Source: Thermaerobacter sp. PB12/4term
GTDB taxonomy: Bacteria > Bacillota > Sulfobacillia > Thermaerobacterales > Thermaerobacteraceae
Reading direction: 5' to 3'
Length of the DNA: 64,000 bases
NCBI RefSeq assembly: GCF_003403315.2
Contig: NZ_CP048407.1
Coordinates: 2,480,001-2,544,000, forward strand
Under the pieces are notes generated by a model. That model saw nothing but the letters and a program-made list of their open reading frames with translations, searched no databases and was not told where the DNA came from. The first letter of the stretch is position 1. Each line of letters starts with the position of its first letter. The position numbers were made by a program, and so were the translations under genes. Shown here one piece after another: positions 1 through 7,757 of the stretch.

Positions 1-33
1 AGGCCACTGGGTCCAGGCCACCGCGCCCGGATC

Positions 34-2376
34 TCAGGGGGCCGGTGCGGGGGCACGGGTCCCCTCCCTGCCAGGCGAGGGCGGGCTGGCCGCGGCATCC
101 ACCGGCCACCCGCTCGCCTGCGAGCCGCCCACCGGCGCCCCGCCAACCTGCGAACCGCCCGCCCGCGCGCCGCCCCCCCACGGGCCACCGGCCGGCGTGC
201 CGCCACCCGGCCGCCGGCCGGTGACGGCGTCACCGGGCCCGCCGTCACCGGCGGCCAGGGCGTCGATCTCCGCCGCCACCCGGGTCTCGTCCTCGGACCA
301 TCGCGCCAGCACCGCCTCCGCCGCGGCCACCAGCCCCTGGCGCAACCGGGCGTAGTCGGCGGCGGCAATCTTGCCGCTCCGGTAGTCGTACTCGAGCTCG
401 GCCAGTTCCGCCAGGATCCGGGCCCCCCCCGTGGCCAGCGCCGGCCGGGGCCAGAGGGAGAAGAGGGTGCCGCCCACCACCAGATAACCGCCGATCCAGA
501 TCCAGGCCACCAAGGGATTCAGGTAGAACTCGAAACCGGCCGCGTCCCCTTCCCAGCCGCCCAGCACCACGTACAGGTCGCGGCTGAAGGAGGTCAGCAT
601 GGCGACCTCCGGTGTGGCCCCCAGGGTCTCGACAAAACCGGGGTAGAACCGGCGTTCAGGCTGCAGCCGGCCGATCTCCCGTCCCTCCCGGCTGACGGAG
701 AGGTCGGCGTACACTGCCGGAACCCCTTCGGACACCCGCTGGCCCAGGCCGTGGTATGTGATGGTGAACCCGCCAAAGGTGTAGCTCTCGCCGGGCGAAA
801 GCCCCACCGCCTCCACCTGCTGGTAGCCGTACATGCCGGTGAGGCCGATCATGATCAGGACCACGCCCAGGTGCACCACGTAGCCGCCGTACCGGCGCGG
901 GTTGCGGTTCAGCATCTGCCACAGGCCGCGCAGGGAGCGATCGCCGGTGCTCTCGACCCGCGCCGCGTAGGCGGCGATGACGTCGGCCACGGTGGCCGTA
1001 CCGACAAAAAAGGCGATGGCAAACCCCAGCACGATGGGAAGCTCCCGCAGGCCCAGGACCGCCAGGGCCACGCCCAGGGCCACAGCCCCCACCGCCGGCA
1101 GGGCCAGCAGGCGCCGCACCCGCGGCCACGAGGCCTTGCGCCAGGCCAGTACCGGTGCCACGCCCATGAGGATCATCATGGCCAGGAACAGGGGGACCCC
1201 CACCCAGTTGAAGAAGGGCGGCCCCACCGAGACCTGAGCTCCGAACAGCGGCGTGACCAGCGGCAGAACCGTTCCCCAGAACACCGCAAAGGTCAGGCCG
1301 GCCAGCAGCAGGTTGTTGAGGAGGAAGCCGGTCTCCTTGGAAAAAGGCGATTCCGGCCGCCGCTCGTCGGCCAGCAGGGAGGCCCGGTCGATGAACAGGT
1401 AGGACGCGACCACCAGCACCAGGCCCAGAAAGCCGAGAAACCACGGGCTGGTGGGCGACGTGACGAAAGCATGCACCGACGAAAGGATGCCGCTGCGGGT
1501 GATGAAGGTGCCGAAGATGGTCAGGAGGAAGACGAAGATCACCAGCCCGGCGTTCCACCGCTTCAGCATGCCGCGCTTTTCCTGGACCAGGGACGAGTGG
1601 ATGAAGGCCGTTGCCAGAAGCCACGGCATCAGGGCGGCGTTCTCCACGGGGTCCCAAGCCCAGACGCCGCCCCAGCCCAGCTCCGTGTACGCCCAGCGGG
1701 AGCCGATGAGGATCCCCACGGACAGAAACAGCCAGGCCAGCAGGGTCCAGCGCCGGGTCACCCGGATCCAGGCATCCCCCGCGTTCCGTGTCCAGAGGGC
1801 CGCCATGGCAAAGGCAAAGGGCACCGCCATCCCCACGTAACCCAGATAGAGCGCCAGCGGGTGGGAGACCATCCACGGGTTCTGCAGCAGCGGGTTCATC
1901 CCCCGGCCGTCGGCAGGCGGGTTGGGCAACACGTCGAAGGGCCCCGACACCACCGCCACCTGAAGGGCGAAGAAGGCGGCCACGAAGCCCAGGGTCGCCA
2001 GGGCGTAGGGCAGCAGCGCCGGCACCGCGCGGCGCGCGCTTAAGGCCACCGCCGCCGTGTACCCGCTGAGCAACCAGAGCCAGAAGAGCAGGGACCCCTC
2101 CTGGCCCGACCACAGGGCGCTGATCTTGTACGGGGCCGGCATGTAGCGGCTGGACTGGCTGGCCACGTAGCGGAAGGAGAAGTCGTCGGTGAACAGGGCG
2201 TAGATAAGGATGAACACGGCCCCGCTGACGGTGACGAACAGACCCGCCGCCAGCCAGCGGGCCGGGGGCATCCAGCGCAGCCGCCAGCGCCATCGCCCCT
2301 CCAGCGGTGCCCAAACGGCCAGCGCCAGGGCCAGCACCAGGGCCAGGATGGTCAGGGCATGTCCCACGTAGGCCAT
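34..2376 (-). CDS. ccmF: Cytochrome c maturation heme lyase subunit CcmF
   Basis: CcmF is the membrane component of the System I heme lyase that, with CcmH, attaches heme to apocytochrome c outside the membrane. The 780-aa product is almost entirely transmembrane helices and carries the tryptophan-rich WWD signature (WGGVWAWDPVENAALMPW) and a histidine-containing NPWMVSHPLALYLGY segment, both typical of the family. The ATG at 2376 is preferred over an upstream in-frame start because GGGAGG lies about 7 nt before it. CcmF is usually about 650 aa; here a cytoplasmic tail with an ELEYDYRSGKIAAADYARLR motif, as seen in CcmI/CcmH-associated segments, is followed by a Gly/Pro/Ala-rich C-terminus. 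It lies 16 nt downstream of ccmH and is probably cotranscribed. Other ccm genes are not in the window and may lie to the left. Confidence 0.93.
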   Translation of the reverse strand: MAYVGHALTILALVLALALAVWAPLEGRWRWRLRWMPPARWLAAGLFVTVSGAVFILIYALFTDDFSFRYVASQSSRYMPAPYKISALWSGQEGSLLFWLWLLSGYTAAVALSARRAVPALLPYALATLGFVAAFFALQVAVVSGPFDVLPNPPADGRGMNPLLQNPWMVSHPLALYLGYVGMAVPFAFAMAALWTRNAGDAWIRVTRRWTLLAWLFLSVGILIGSRWAYTELGWGGVWAWDPVENAALMPWLLATAFIHSSLVQEKRGMLKRWNAGLVIFVFLLTIFGTFITRSGILSSVHAFVTSPTSPWFLGFLGLVLVVASYLFIDRASLLADERRPESPFSKETGFLLNNLLLAGLTFAVFWGTVLPLVTPLFGAQVSVGPPFFNWVGVPLFLAMMILMGVAPVLAWRKASWPRVRRLLALPAVGAVALGVALAVLGLRELPIVLGFAIAFFVGTATVADVIAAYAARVESTGDRSLRGLWQMLNRNPRRYGGYVVHLGVVLIMIGLTGMYGYQQVEAVGLSPGESYTFGGFTITYHGLGQRVSEGVPAVYADLSVSREGREIGRLQPERRFYPGFVETLGATPEVAMLTSFSRDLYVVLGGWEGDAAGFEFYLNPLVAWIWIGGYLVVGGTLFSLWPRPALATGGARILAELAELEYDYRSGKIAAADYARLRQGLVAAAEAVLARWSEDETRVAAEIDALAAGDGGPGDAVTGRRPGGGTPAGGPWGGGARAGGSQVGGAPVGGSQASGWPVDAAASPPSPGREGTRAPAPAP

Positions 2377-2392
2377 GGAAGTCCTCCCATCT

Positions 2393-3022
2393 TCACATCC
2401 ACCGGCGCACCGCCTCTTCCAGGGGGCCGGCAGAGGAGGAGCGGTCGCCGGCGGGGCCGGCCGGACTGGCGACACCTTCCGTCGACTCCACGGGAACCGG
2501 TGGAGCCGCCCCGGAAGCGGCGAAGCCAGCGGAGCCGGGCGCCGGTTCGTCCCCGGCCGGTTCGCCCGCGGGTACGGCCTGACCCGGAACCAGCGGCCTG
2601 GGGACCGTACCCCTGGGGCCCTGCCGCCACCACCAGGCCAGGAGGCCCGCCCCGGCGGCTACCGCCAGGAACGGAGCCGCCCAGCCGAGAACATACCAGC
2701 CGTGCCGGGGCGGCATGTACACCACCCAGGCCCCGTACCGGTCGGCAAAGGACTGCAGGATCTCGTCCCGGTTGCGGCCTTCGGCCAGCATCCGGCGGAT
2801 CTCCTGGCGCATCTCCAGGGCGACGGCGGAGTTGGAATCGGCCACCGACTGGCCCTCGCAGACCGGGCAGCGCAGGGCCCTTTCCAGCGCCCGCGCTTCC
2901 CGCTCCCGCGGATCGGCCGAGCCCAGCTGCCAGGCCAGGAGCGGGGCCAGCACCAGGGTGGCGGCCAGAACGGCGATCCACAGCCAGGACGGGCGTGTCA
3001 CGGCGCTCACCCCGTCCACCAA
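2393..3022 (-). CDS. ccmH: Cytochrome c maturation protein CcmH
   Basis: A small membrane-anchored thiol oxidoreductase of System I cytochrome c maturation that reduces the apocytochrome CXXC cysteines before heme ligation. The N-terminal half has one transmembrane segment followed by the family signature RCPVCEGQSVADSNS with its CPVC pair, then the conserved helical-bundle region ending in YGAWVVYMPPRHG. A second transmembrane helix (YVLGWAAPFLAVAAGAGLLAWWW) precedes a low-complexity tail of about 75 residues that probably lies in the cytoplasm. The start is uncertain: TTG at 3022, GTG at 3019 and GTG at 3010 are all in frame, and none has a strong Shine-Dalgarno sequence. It directly precedes ccmF on the same strand. 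Confidence 0.9.
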   Translation of the reverse strand: MVDGVSAVTRPSWLWIAVLAATLVLAPLLAWQLGSADPREREARALERALRCPVCEGQSVADSNSAVALEMRQEIRRMLAEGRNRDEILQSFADRYGAWVVYMPPRHGWYVLGWAAPFLAVAAGAGLLAWWWRQGPRGTVPRPLVPGQAVPAGEPAGDEPAPGSAGFAASGAAPPVPVESTEGVASPAGPAGDRSSSAGPLEEAVRRWM

Positions 3023-3109
3023 TGTAACCTAGGCGGGTGGGCCCTGCCACGGGCCGCCGCCCGAGTCTCGGGTCGAAGAAGGACCCGTCCCGAAGGAGAC
3101 ACCCAACCC

Positions 3110-3778
3110 ATGGCGCGAACGCTCCTTTGGCGGCTCCAGCAGTGGACCGGCCCGCTGCGCCGGCTCCCCCTCTACCGGCAGGCCACCTGGCTGCTGGTGG
3201 GGGTCAACGCGGTGGGCTCGGTGTGGGGATTCTGGTGGTACCACGACCAGCTGGCCGCCACCCCCGCCTGGAAGTGGCCCGTGGTGCCCGACTCGCCCAC
3301 GGCGTCGACCCTGTTTACCGTGGCGCTCCTCCTGCAGCTCGCGGGCCGGCGGCTGCCCGCCCTGGAATCCTGGGCGTATGTGGTGATGATCAAGTACGGG
3401 CTCTGGACGGTGGTGGTCCTGGGGGCCTACGCCCTCCAGACCGGCTCCCTGGGGGCTGAGGCCGCCCTGCTCATCGCCTCCCACGCCGGCATGGCCGTGG
3501 AAGCCGTGATCTACCAGCGGGTGTATCCGGGCTCGCTGCGGGGGCTGGCCGCGGTGGTGGCCTGGAGCCTTTTCAACGACGGGGTGGACTATCTGGCCGG
3601 GCTCCATCCCACCCTGCCGGGACCGGAGGTCAGAACCCTGGCCGCGGCCAGTGCGCCCTTGCTCACCCTGCTGGCCGCAACCGCCGTCTACCCGGTGGCC
3701 GCTCGGGCGGCCGCCGGCGCCGCGACGGGCGCCCCTTCGCCGGACGGGGAGCACGACGTCGGGAACGGTGACCGTTGA
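3110..3778 (+). CDS. DUF1405 family membrane protein (YpjA-like)
   Basis: A 222-aa polytopic membrane protein of the DUF1405 family, whose Bacillus member is YpjA; its biochemical role is unknown. Visible features are an N-terminal amphipathic stretch, a first helix containing the aromatic motif GVNAVGSVWGFWWYHDQL, a segment WKWPVVPDSPTAS that is characteristic of the family, and about four further helices, including YVVMIKYGLWTVVVLGAYAL. The ATG at 3110 has GAAGGAG about 12 nt upstream. A short polar tail (PSPDGEHDVGNGDR) ends the protein. It is transcribed away from ccmH, with which it shares a roughly 90-bp divergent promoter region. In other Firmicutes the family sits near menaquinol-cytochrome genes, so proximity to ccm genes fits a respiratory context, but that is inference. 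Confidence 0.8.
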   Translation: MARTLLWRLQQWTGPLRRLPLYRQATWLLVGVNAVGSVWGFWWYHDQLAATPAWKWPVVPDSPTASTLFTVALLLQLAGRRLPALESWAYVVMIKYGLWTVVVLGAYALQTGSLGAEAALLIASHAGMAVEAVIYQRVYPGSLRGLAAVVAWSLFNDGVDYLAGLHPTLPGPEVRTLAAASAPLLTLLAATAVYPVAARAAAGAATGAPSPDGEHDVGNGDR

Positions 3779-3815
3779 GCCATGGCCGTTCAGCCATGGC
3801 CGTTGAACCATGGCG
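3774..3815 (+). repeat. Three tandem copies of a 14-bp repeat
   Basis: Three adjacent 14-bp units (consensus GTTSARCCATGGCS) start at 3774, 3788 and 3802, with one to three differences between units. Each contains the palindrome CCATGG. The first unit includes the TGA stop codon of the DUF1405 gene, so the array has grown exactly at the end of that gene. Function is unknown; replication slippage is the simplest origin. Confidence 0.8.
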
Positions 3816-3912
3816 GCGAACGCGGCGAGCCGTAGCCAGGCCGGGGAAACCCGGGCAGGACCTTGGTCCGGCTCAGCGGGCCGCGAGGGCCGGCCCATCG
3901 GCCCAATGCGGC

Positions 3913-4770
3913 TCAGCGGGCAAAGACGTGGTTGCCGATCCGGGCGGTCACCTTGAGGGAGCAGAAGAAGTCGCCACGCGCCGCATCCCCCTCGCACGGG
4001 TGCCGCACGGGGTTGTAGAAGTAGAGGGCGCCGTTCGAAGGATCCTGACCCGCCAGAGCTTCCCGGGCGGCCCGCCGCTCGGACGAACCCGGCCGCACCC
4101 GGGGCAGCTTCTCCGCCGCCGTGGGGAACTGGCCCGGCTGGAAGATCACGGCTCGGACGGAGTCGGGGAACCGCGGGCTGCGTACCCGATTGAGGATGAC
4201 GGCCGCCACCGCCACCTTGCCCTCGTAGGGCTCGTTGCCCGCCTCGATCTCCACCATGCGGGCGAGCAGCTCCAGCTCGTCCAGCTGGATCTCACCGCTG
4301 GCCGAAGCCGCCCGGGCACCCGTCCGGGACGCCGGCTGGGACCGAGCCTTTTCCGCCTTGGCCACGGCCTTCCGGCGGGCCTGCTCGCGCCGCTTGGCCT
4401 CTTCCCTGCGCCGGGCTTCTTCCTTCCGGCGCGCCTCTTCCTGCTGGCGCAGGCGGGCCAGCCGCTCCTGGCGGGCCCGTTCTTCCCGCCGGGCCTGCCA
4501 TATGGCCCGGCCCAGGGCGAACTTGTGTCGCTGCTCGATCCGGGCGGCCTCCTGAGCCTCGCGCTCCAGCAGCTTCTGCCGCTCCACCTCCGCCCGGAGG
4601 GCCGGGCGGGGCACCAGCGGCGGGGACGAGCGGGCCTGCACGTCGTGGACGGAAGCCAGTGCGGAGAAGGACCAGAGCAGGACGCCCGCCAGGACCCCGG
4701 CAGGGAGGATCTGCCGGGGCGCCGGGCATGCCCTGGTTCGTACCTGGGGCCGTACACGGGGATGTGCCAT
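3913..4770 (-). CDS. SleB/CwlJ-type cell wall hydrolase
   Basis: A secreted peptidoglycan hydrolase of the Hydrolase_2 family, to which the spore cortex-lytic enzymes SleB and CwlJ belong. The 285-aa product has a cationic N-terminus and one hydrophobic segment (ILPAGVLAGVLLWSFSALAS), either a signal peptide or an anchor. A highly charged helical region of about 100 residues, rich in Arg, Glu and Ala and probably coiled coil, follows. The C-terminal catalytic domain (about residues 155-285) contains LARMVEIEAGNEPYEGKVAV, AAVILNRV and QFPTAAEK, with the family's glutamates. The start at ATG 4770 is chosen over TTG 4800 because it opens on a normal signal sequence; neither has a strong ribosome binding site. 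It suggests a spore-forming or formerly spore-forming host. Confidence 0.86.
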   Translation of the reverse strand: MAHPRVRPQVRTRACPAPRQILPAGVLAGVLLWSFSALASVHDVQARSSPPLVPRPALRAEVERQKLLEREAQEAARIEQRHKFALGRAIWQARREERARQERLARLRQQEEARRKEEARRREEAKRREQARRKAVAKAEKARSQPASRTGARAASASGEIQLDELELLARMVEIEAGNEPYEGKVAVAAVILNRVRSPRFPDSVRAVIFQPGQFPTAAEKLPRVRPGSSERRAAREALAGQDPSNGALYFYNPVRHPCEGDAARGDFFCSLKVTARIGNHVFAR

Positions 4771-4833
4771 AGTGAGGCCATAGTAACCGGTATGTAACAA
4801 AAATGCAAGACGCCCGTGTCGGAAAGTTTACAG

Positions 4834-4859
4834 GCCGTTGCAACGAATCTTACAACGGC
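4834..4859. promoter_or_regulatory. Inverted repeat between divergent-side promoters
   Basis: GCCGTTG and CAACGGC form a perfect 7-bp inverted repeat separated by 12 bp, in an AT-richer patch upstream of the cell-wall hydrolase and just past the end of the HD phosphohydrolase. It could be an operator or simply a small hairpin downstream of the HD gene. No regulator is assigned. Confidence 0.3.
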
Positions 4860-4902
4860 GCCCGGGCGCCGGGGGCAGGGCGGCCAACGAGGGTCGAACC
4901 GG

Positions 4903-6309
4903 TTACGACGGCTGCCACCCCTGGGGCATCCCCAGCATGACCCGGAACGGCTCCACCAGCTCCGCCGGCGCCGCCAGCAGCACGTACTTGGCCTGTTCCC
5001 GGAAGTTGCGGGCGATGTTGGGCGCCAGGACCGACACCTCCGGATCCGCAGTGGTGTAGACCCGGTCCCCCGCCACCACGGGCACCTCGAAGAAGAGCTC
5101 TTTCCCGCCGCCGACGATATCCACCAGCAGGTGATGGTCTTCCACCGGCCGGTTCAGGCGCCGTGCCAGGGCGCGGCAGGCATCCCGGGCCCAGGCTTCC
5201 CGCTCCCAGTAGCCCGCCCGCACCAGGTCGCGGATCTCCGCCCCGTATTCGCCCGCCAGGGCCCGCGGGTAACTGAGGCGCGCCACCCGCTTGTACAGGC
5301 GGCGCCCGGCGCCCGTCAGACGTTCCACCAGGTCGCGGGTGGCAGGATGGGGAACGGCCCGCAAGAGTCCCAGGGCCTGCTCGTCGTCCAGGTCGACGAA
5401 GTCGTCGATGGCAAAGGCCCCCGCCCGCAGGGCCTCGGTCAGGGCCCGCCGCAGCATGGCGGCGGCAATCCGCCCCGTGTGATGCCAGTACACGTCCCGG
5501 TACATGATGTAGGAAGCAAAGATCAGGGTCTCCACCGCCGAGACGCCCTTGGGCGTCACCCCGACGCCCAGGCCATCAGGGGTCCAGCAGACGGCGTCCA
5601 GCAGCCGCTGGTAGTCGATCCCCCGCCCGTATGGCACGCCGATGTGCTCGCTGTCCCGGGCCAGGTAGTCCAGCCGGTCCGGGTTGATGGGGCCCGCCAG
5701 CAGGTTGGCCAGCCGCTGGGCCCCCGGGTCGTCCGGTGCCGGTTCTTCCCGGATGATGCGACAAAGGCGGTCCGGATCCACCCCCCAGAGATCCGCCAGA
5801 ATCTGACGGATTTCGGGGTTCTGCCGGATGATGGCGGCCCCCCGCTCTTCGTGGCGCGGCAGGCGCCCTGCCAGGACCGGGTCGTCGCCGGGGATCTCTT
5901 CGATCGTGTGGGAGAAGGGATAGTGTCCCACGTCGTGCAGCAGGGCCGCGACCAGGAAGGTGGCCACGTCGCCGGGCGTGAGGAACGTGCCGTCCATCGC
6001 CGCCGCACCCGGCTGGCGGCCCGGCCGGGCCAACAGGGCCAGGACGAGCCGGCGGGCCATTTCATAGGTCCCCAGGGAATGTTCAAAGCGGGTGTGGACG
6101 GCACCCGGGTAGACCAGAAAAGCCGGCCCGGTCTGGCGGACCCGGCGGAGGCGCTGGAAGGCCGCGCTGTCGATCAGCGCCCGCAGGCGGCGGGTGGTGG
6201 GGATGTTGCCCGTCACCGGGATCCGCACCGGCGGCAGTTCCCGATCCCAGGCCAGAAGCTCGGGCACCTCCGCCGGATCCCAGGTGGCGGTGGTTGCCGA
6301 TGGGGTCAA
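4903..6309 (-). CDS. HD-domain phosphohydrolase (COG1078-like)
   Basis: A cytosolic metal-dependent phosphohydrolase of the HD superfamily, in the group of YdhJ-like and dGTPase-related enzymes; its substrate is not predictable here. The 468-aa product opens with a short lead and then the conserved IPVTGNIPTTRRLRALIDS segment. The metal site can be followed as HTRFEHSLG, LLHDVGHYPFSHTIE, and NPDRLDYLARDSEHIG, the order expected for this family. The C-terminal half is a helical accessory domain. The start is TTG at 6309, directly supported by GGAGGAG about 9 nt upstream; translation further upstream is low-complexity and not family-like. It lies 124 bp downstream of the MoaD-MoaE fusion on the same strand. 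Confidence 0.87.
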   Translation of the reverse strand: MTPSATTATWDPAEVPELLAWDRELPPVRIPVTGNIPTTRRLRALIDSAAFQRLRRVRQTGPAFLVYPGAVHTRFEHSLGTYEMARRLVLALLARPGRQPGAAAMDGTFLTPGDVATFLVAALLHDVGHYPFSHTIEEIPGDDPVLAGRLPRHEERGAAIIRQNPEIRQILADLWGVDPDRLCRIIREEPAPDDPGAQRLANLLAGPINPDRLDYLARDSEHIGVPYGRGIDYQRLLDAVCWTPDGLGVGVTPKGVSAVETLIFASYIMYRDVYWHHTGRIAAAMLRRALTEALRAGAFAIDDFVDLDDEQALGLLRAVPHPATRDLVERLTGAGRRLYKRVARLSYPRALAGEYGAEIRDLVRAGYWEREAWARDACRALARRLNRPVEDHHLLVDIVGGGKELFFEVPVVAGDRVYTTADPEVSVLAPNIARNFREQAKYVLLAAPAELVEPFRVMLGMPQGWQPS

Positions 6310-6433
6310 ATAGGCTCTCCTCCTTTTACGCCGCCGCTGCGCCTTGCGCCGGTGCTTCCCGCCGCCGCGCGGGGCGTCACGCCGGCGGCAGCTCTTTCCG
6401 CCGGGCGTGGTGCTTCCCGCCGGCGGCGGGGCG

Positions 6434-7219
6434 TCACACCGACTGTCCCTGGTCCGGGCCGGCCGCCGGAATCCCCACCCACTCGACCTGTCCGTCGGCA
6501 TAGTGTTCCCGCTTCCAGATGGGGGCCCGGACCTTGAGCTCGTCGATGGCGTAGCGGGCCGCGGCAAAGGCGGCCGGGCGGTGGGGCGCAGCGGCCGCCA
6601 CCACCACGCTGGCCTCGCCGATCGGCACGGCGCCGGTGCGGTGCCCGATGGCCAGGCGCGCACCGGGCCAGCGGGCCTCGGCCTCCGCGCCGATGCGGGC
6701 CAGTTCCTCGGCGGCCATGGGCAAGTAGGCCTCGTACTCCAGGTGCTCGGTCTCCCGGTCCCCGGTGAAGCGGCGGGTGATACCCACGAAGAGGACCACC
6801 GCCCCGTGACTGGGCCGAGCCACGTGGCGAAACAGCTCGTCCAGGGACAGGGGCTCCGCCGTAAGGAAGAACCGGCCCTCCGGCCCCGCCGCCACCCTGC
6901 CGCCTGCACCGGCTGGCGCGGCCGGTTCGTCCGGCATCGAGCCCCCGCTGACCGGCGGGATCAGGGCGATCTCGTCGCCCGGGCCGATGGGCGTGGACGG
7001 TTCGCAGTAGCGGCCGTTGACCGCCAGGCGGCAGAGGTCCAGCAGCGGCCGCCACTGGGGGTGCTGCCGGGCCAGCGCGTCCCGTACCGACCCGGCCGTG
7101 GCGCCTGCGGGCAACTCCAGTTCCAGCCGCCGCGCGCCCAGCCGCTCCGCCACCACCGCGAAGAGGCGCACCCGCACCGCGATCGCCGCCCGGGTTGACG
7201 AGGCCACCGGATCGGCCAT
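6434..7219 (-). CDS. MoaD-MoaE fusion, molybdopterin synthase
   Basis: Both subunits of molybdopterin synthase in one 261-aa chain. The enzyme transfers two sulfurs to cyclic pyranopterin monophosphate in molybdenum cofactor synthesis. Residues 14-93 are a MoaD ubiquitin-like fold ending in PPVSGG, so the Gly-Gly that must be thiocarboxylated (residues 92-93) is internal. Residues about 115-261 are MoaE, with the conserved active-site region ELKVRAPIWKREHY and the GITR..F motif. A roughly 20-residue Ala/Pro/Gly linker joins them. ATG 7219 follows a GGGAGGGGGAAGG leader. A comparable fusion, MoaX of Mycobacterium tuberculosis, is cleaved after the Gly-Gly; similar processing is expected here but not shown. 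No other moa genes are nearby. Confidence 0.92.
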   Translation of the reverse strand: MADPVASSTRAAIAVRVRLFAVVAERLGARRLELELPAGATAGSVRDALARQHPQWRPLLDLCRLAVNGRYCEPSTPIGPGDEIALIPPVSGGSMPDEPAAPAGAGGRVAAGPEGRFFLTAEPLSLDELFRHVARPSHGAVVLFVGITRRFTGDRETEHLEYEAYLPMAAEELARIGAEAEARWPGARLAIGHRTGAVPIGEASVVVAAAAPHRPAAFAAARYAIDELKVRAPIWKREHYADGQVEWVGIPAAGPDQGQSV

Positions 7220-7237
7220 GGCCCTTCCCCCTCCCGC

Positions 7238-7530
7238 TTGCCCTCTCGCCTGTTCTCTCGTCTTGCCTACTCGCTCTGGCCACTCGCCCTCGCGACTTGC
7301 TCTGGACGTTACTCTGGACGCTCGCTCTGGACACCCGTCGGGGCCGCCCGGCCTTGCCACTCGTTCTGGCCGCTCGCCCTGGCCGCTCGGCGTGGCCACC
7401 CGTTCAGGTGGCTCGCTCTGGCCACGCCGCCTGGGCGCCTCGACGCCCAGCGTGGCCGCAGGCCGCCTCGCCTGGACGCCTCGACGCCCGGCCTGCCGCC
7501 TCGCCCCGGCCATCCCACCCGTTCCTTGCC
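7238..7530. repeat. Degenerate short tandem repeats upstream of moaD-moaE
   Basis: This stretch has no credible gene. It is built of imperfect copies of a motif close to CTCGCTCTGG alternating with GCCACTCG/GCCGCTCG-like segments (for example around 7271, 7321, 7361 and 7411), then CGCCTCGACGCCC-like units around 7437-7495. On the minus strand it would form the leader of the MoaD-MoaE mRNA. It continues into a plain GC-rich spacer up to the hairpin at 7666. Confidence 0.6.
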
Positions 7531-7665
7531 TCTGTCCTTGTTTCGCCCTGGAGGCGCCCGCGCCTGCCACCCCGCGGTGCTGCCTCGGGCCCCGATGCCC
7601 GAGGCCCGAACCCCGGCCGGGCCGGCCCTCGGCCCCGGCCCGGGACCCCATGGCCTCCGGCAAGC

Positions 7666-7696
7666 AGGGCGCCCGCCTTGAGCCGGCGGGCGCCCT
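7666..7696 (-). terminator. Hairpin after the phnE gene
   Basis: A perfect 12-bp stem (AGGGCGCCCGCC / GGCGGGCGCCCT) with a 7-nt loop lies about 60 nt past the phnE stop. No T-tract follows on the minus strand, so it may terminate weakly, stabilise the 3' end, or need a factor. Confidence 0.6.
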
Positions 7697-7757
7697 GATG
7701 TGCACGGTGTAAGCAGCAGGTGACGGTCCTGGCGGGCCTTCCACGGCCACAGCCGCC

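Noticed and set aside
656-2314. Long minus-strand ORF of 552 residues inside ccmF, plus the plus-strand one at 751-2043
   Set aside because: Out-of-frame shadows of ccmF with Arg/Gly/Pro-rich translations and no domain; expected in very GC-rich coding DNA.
7238-7530. Possible CRISPR array
   Set aside because: Units are shorter than CRISPR repeats, imperfect, without constant-length unique spacers, and no cas genes are nearby.
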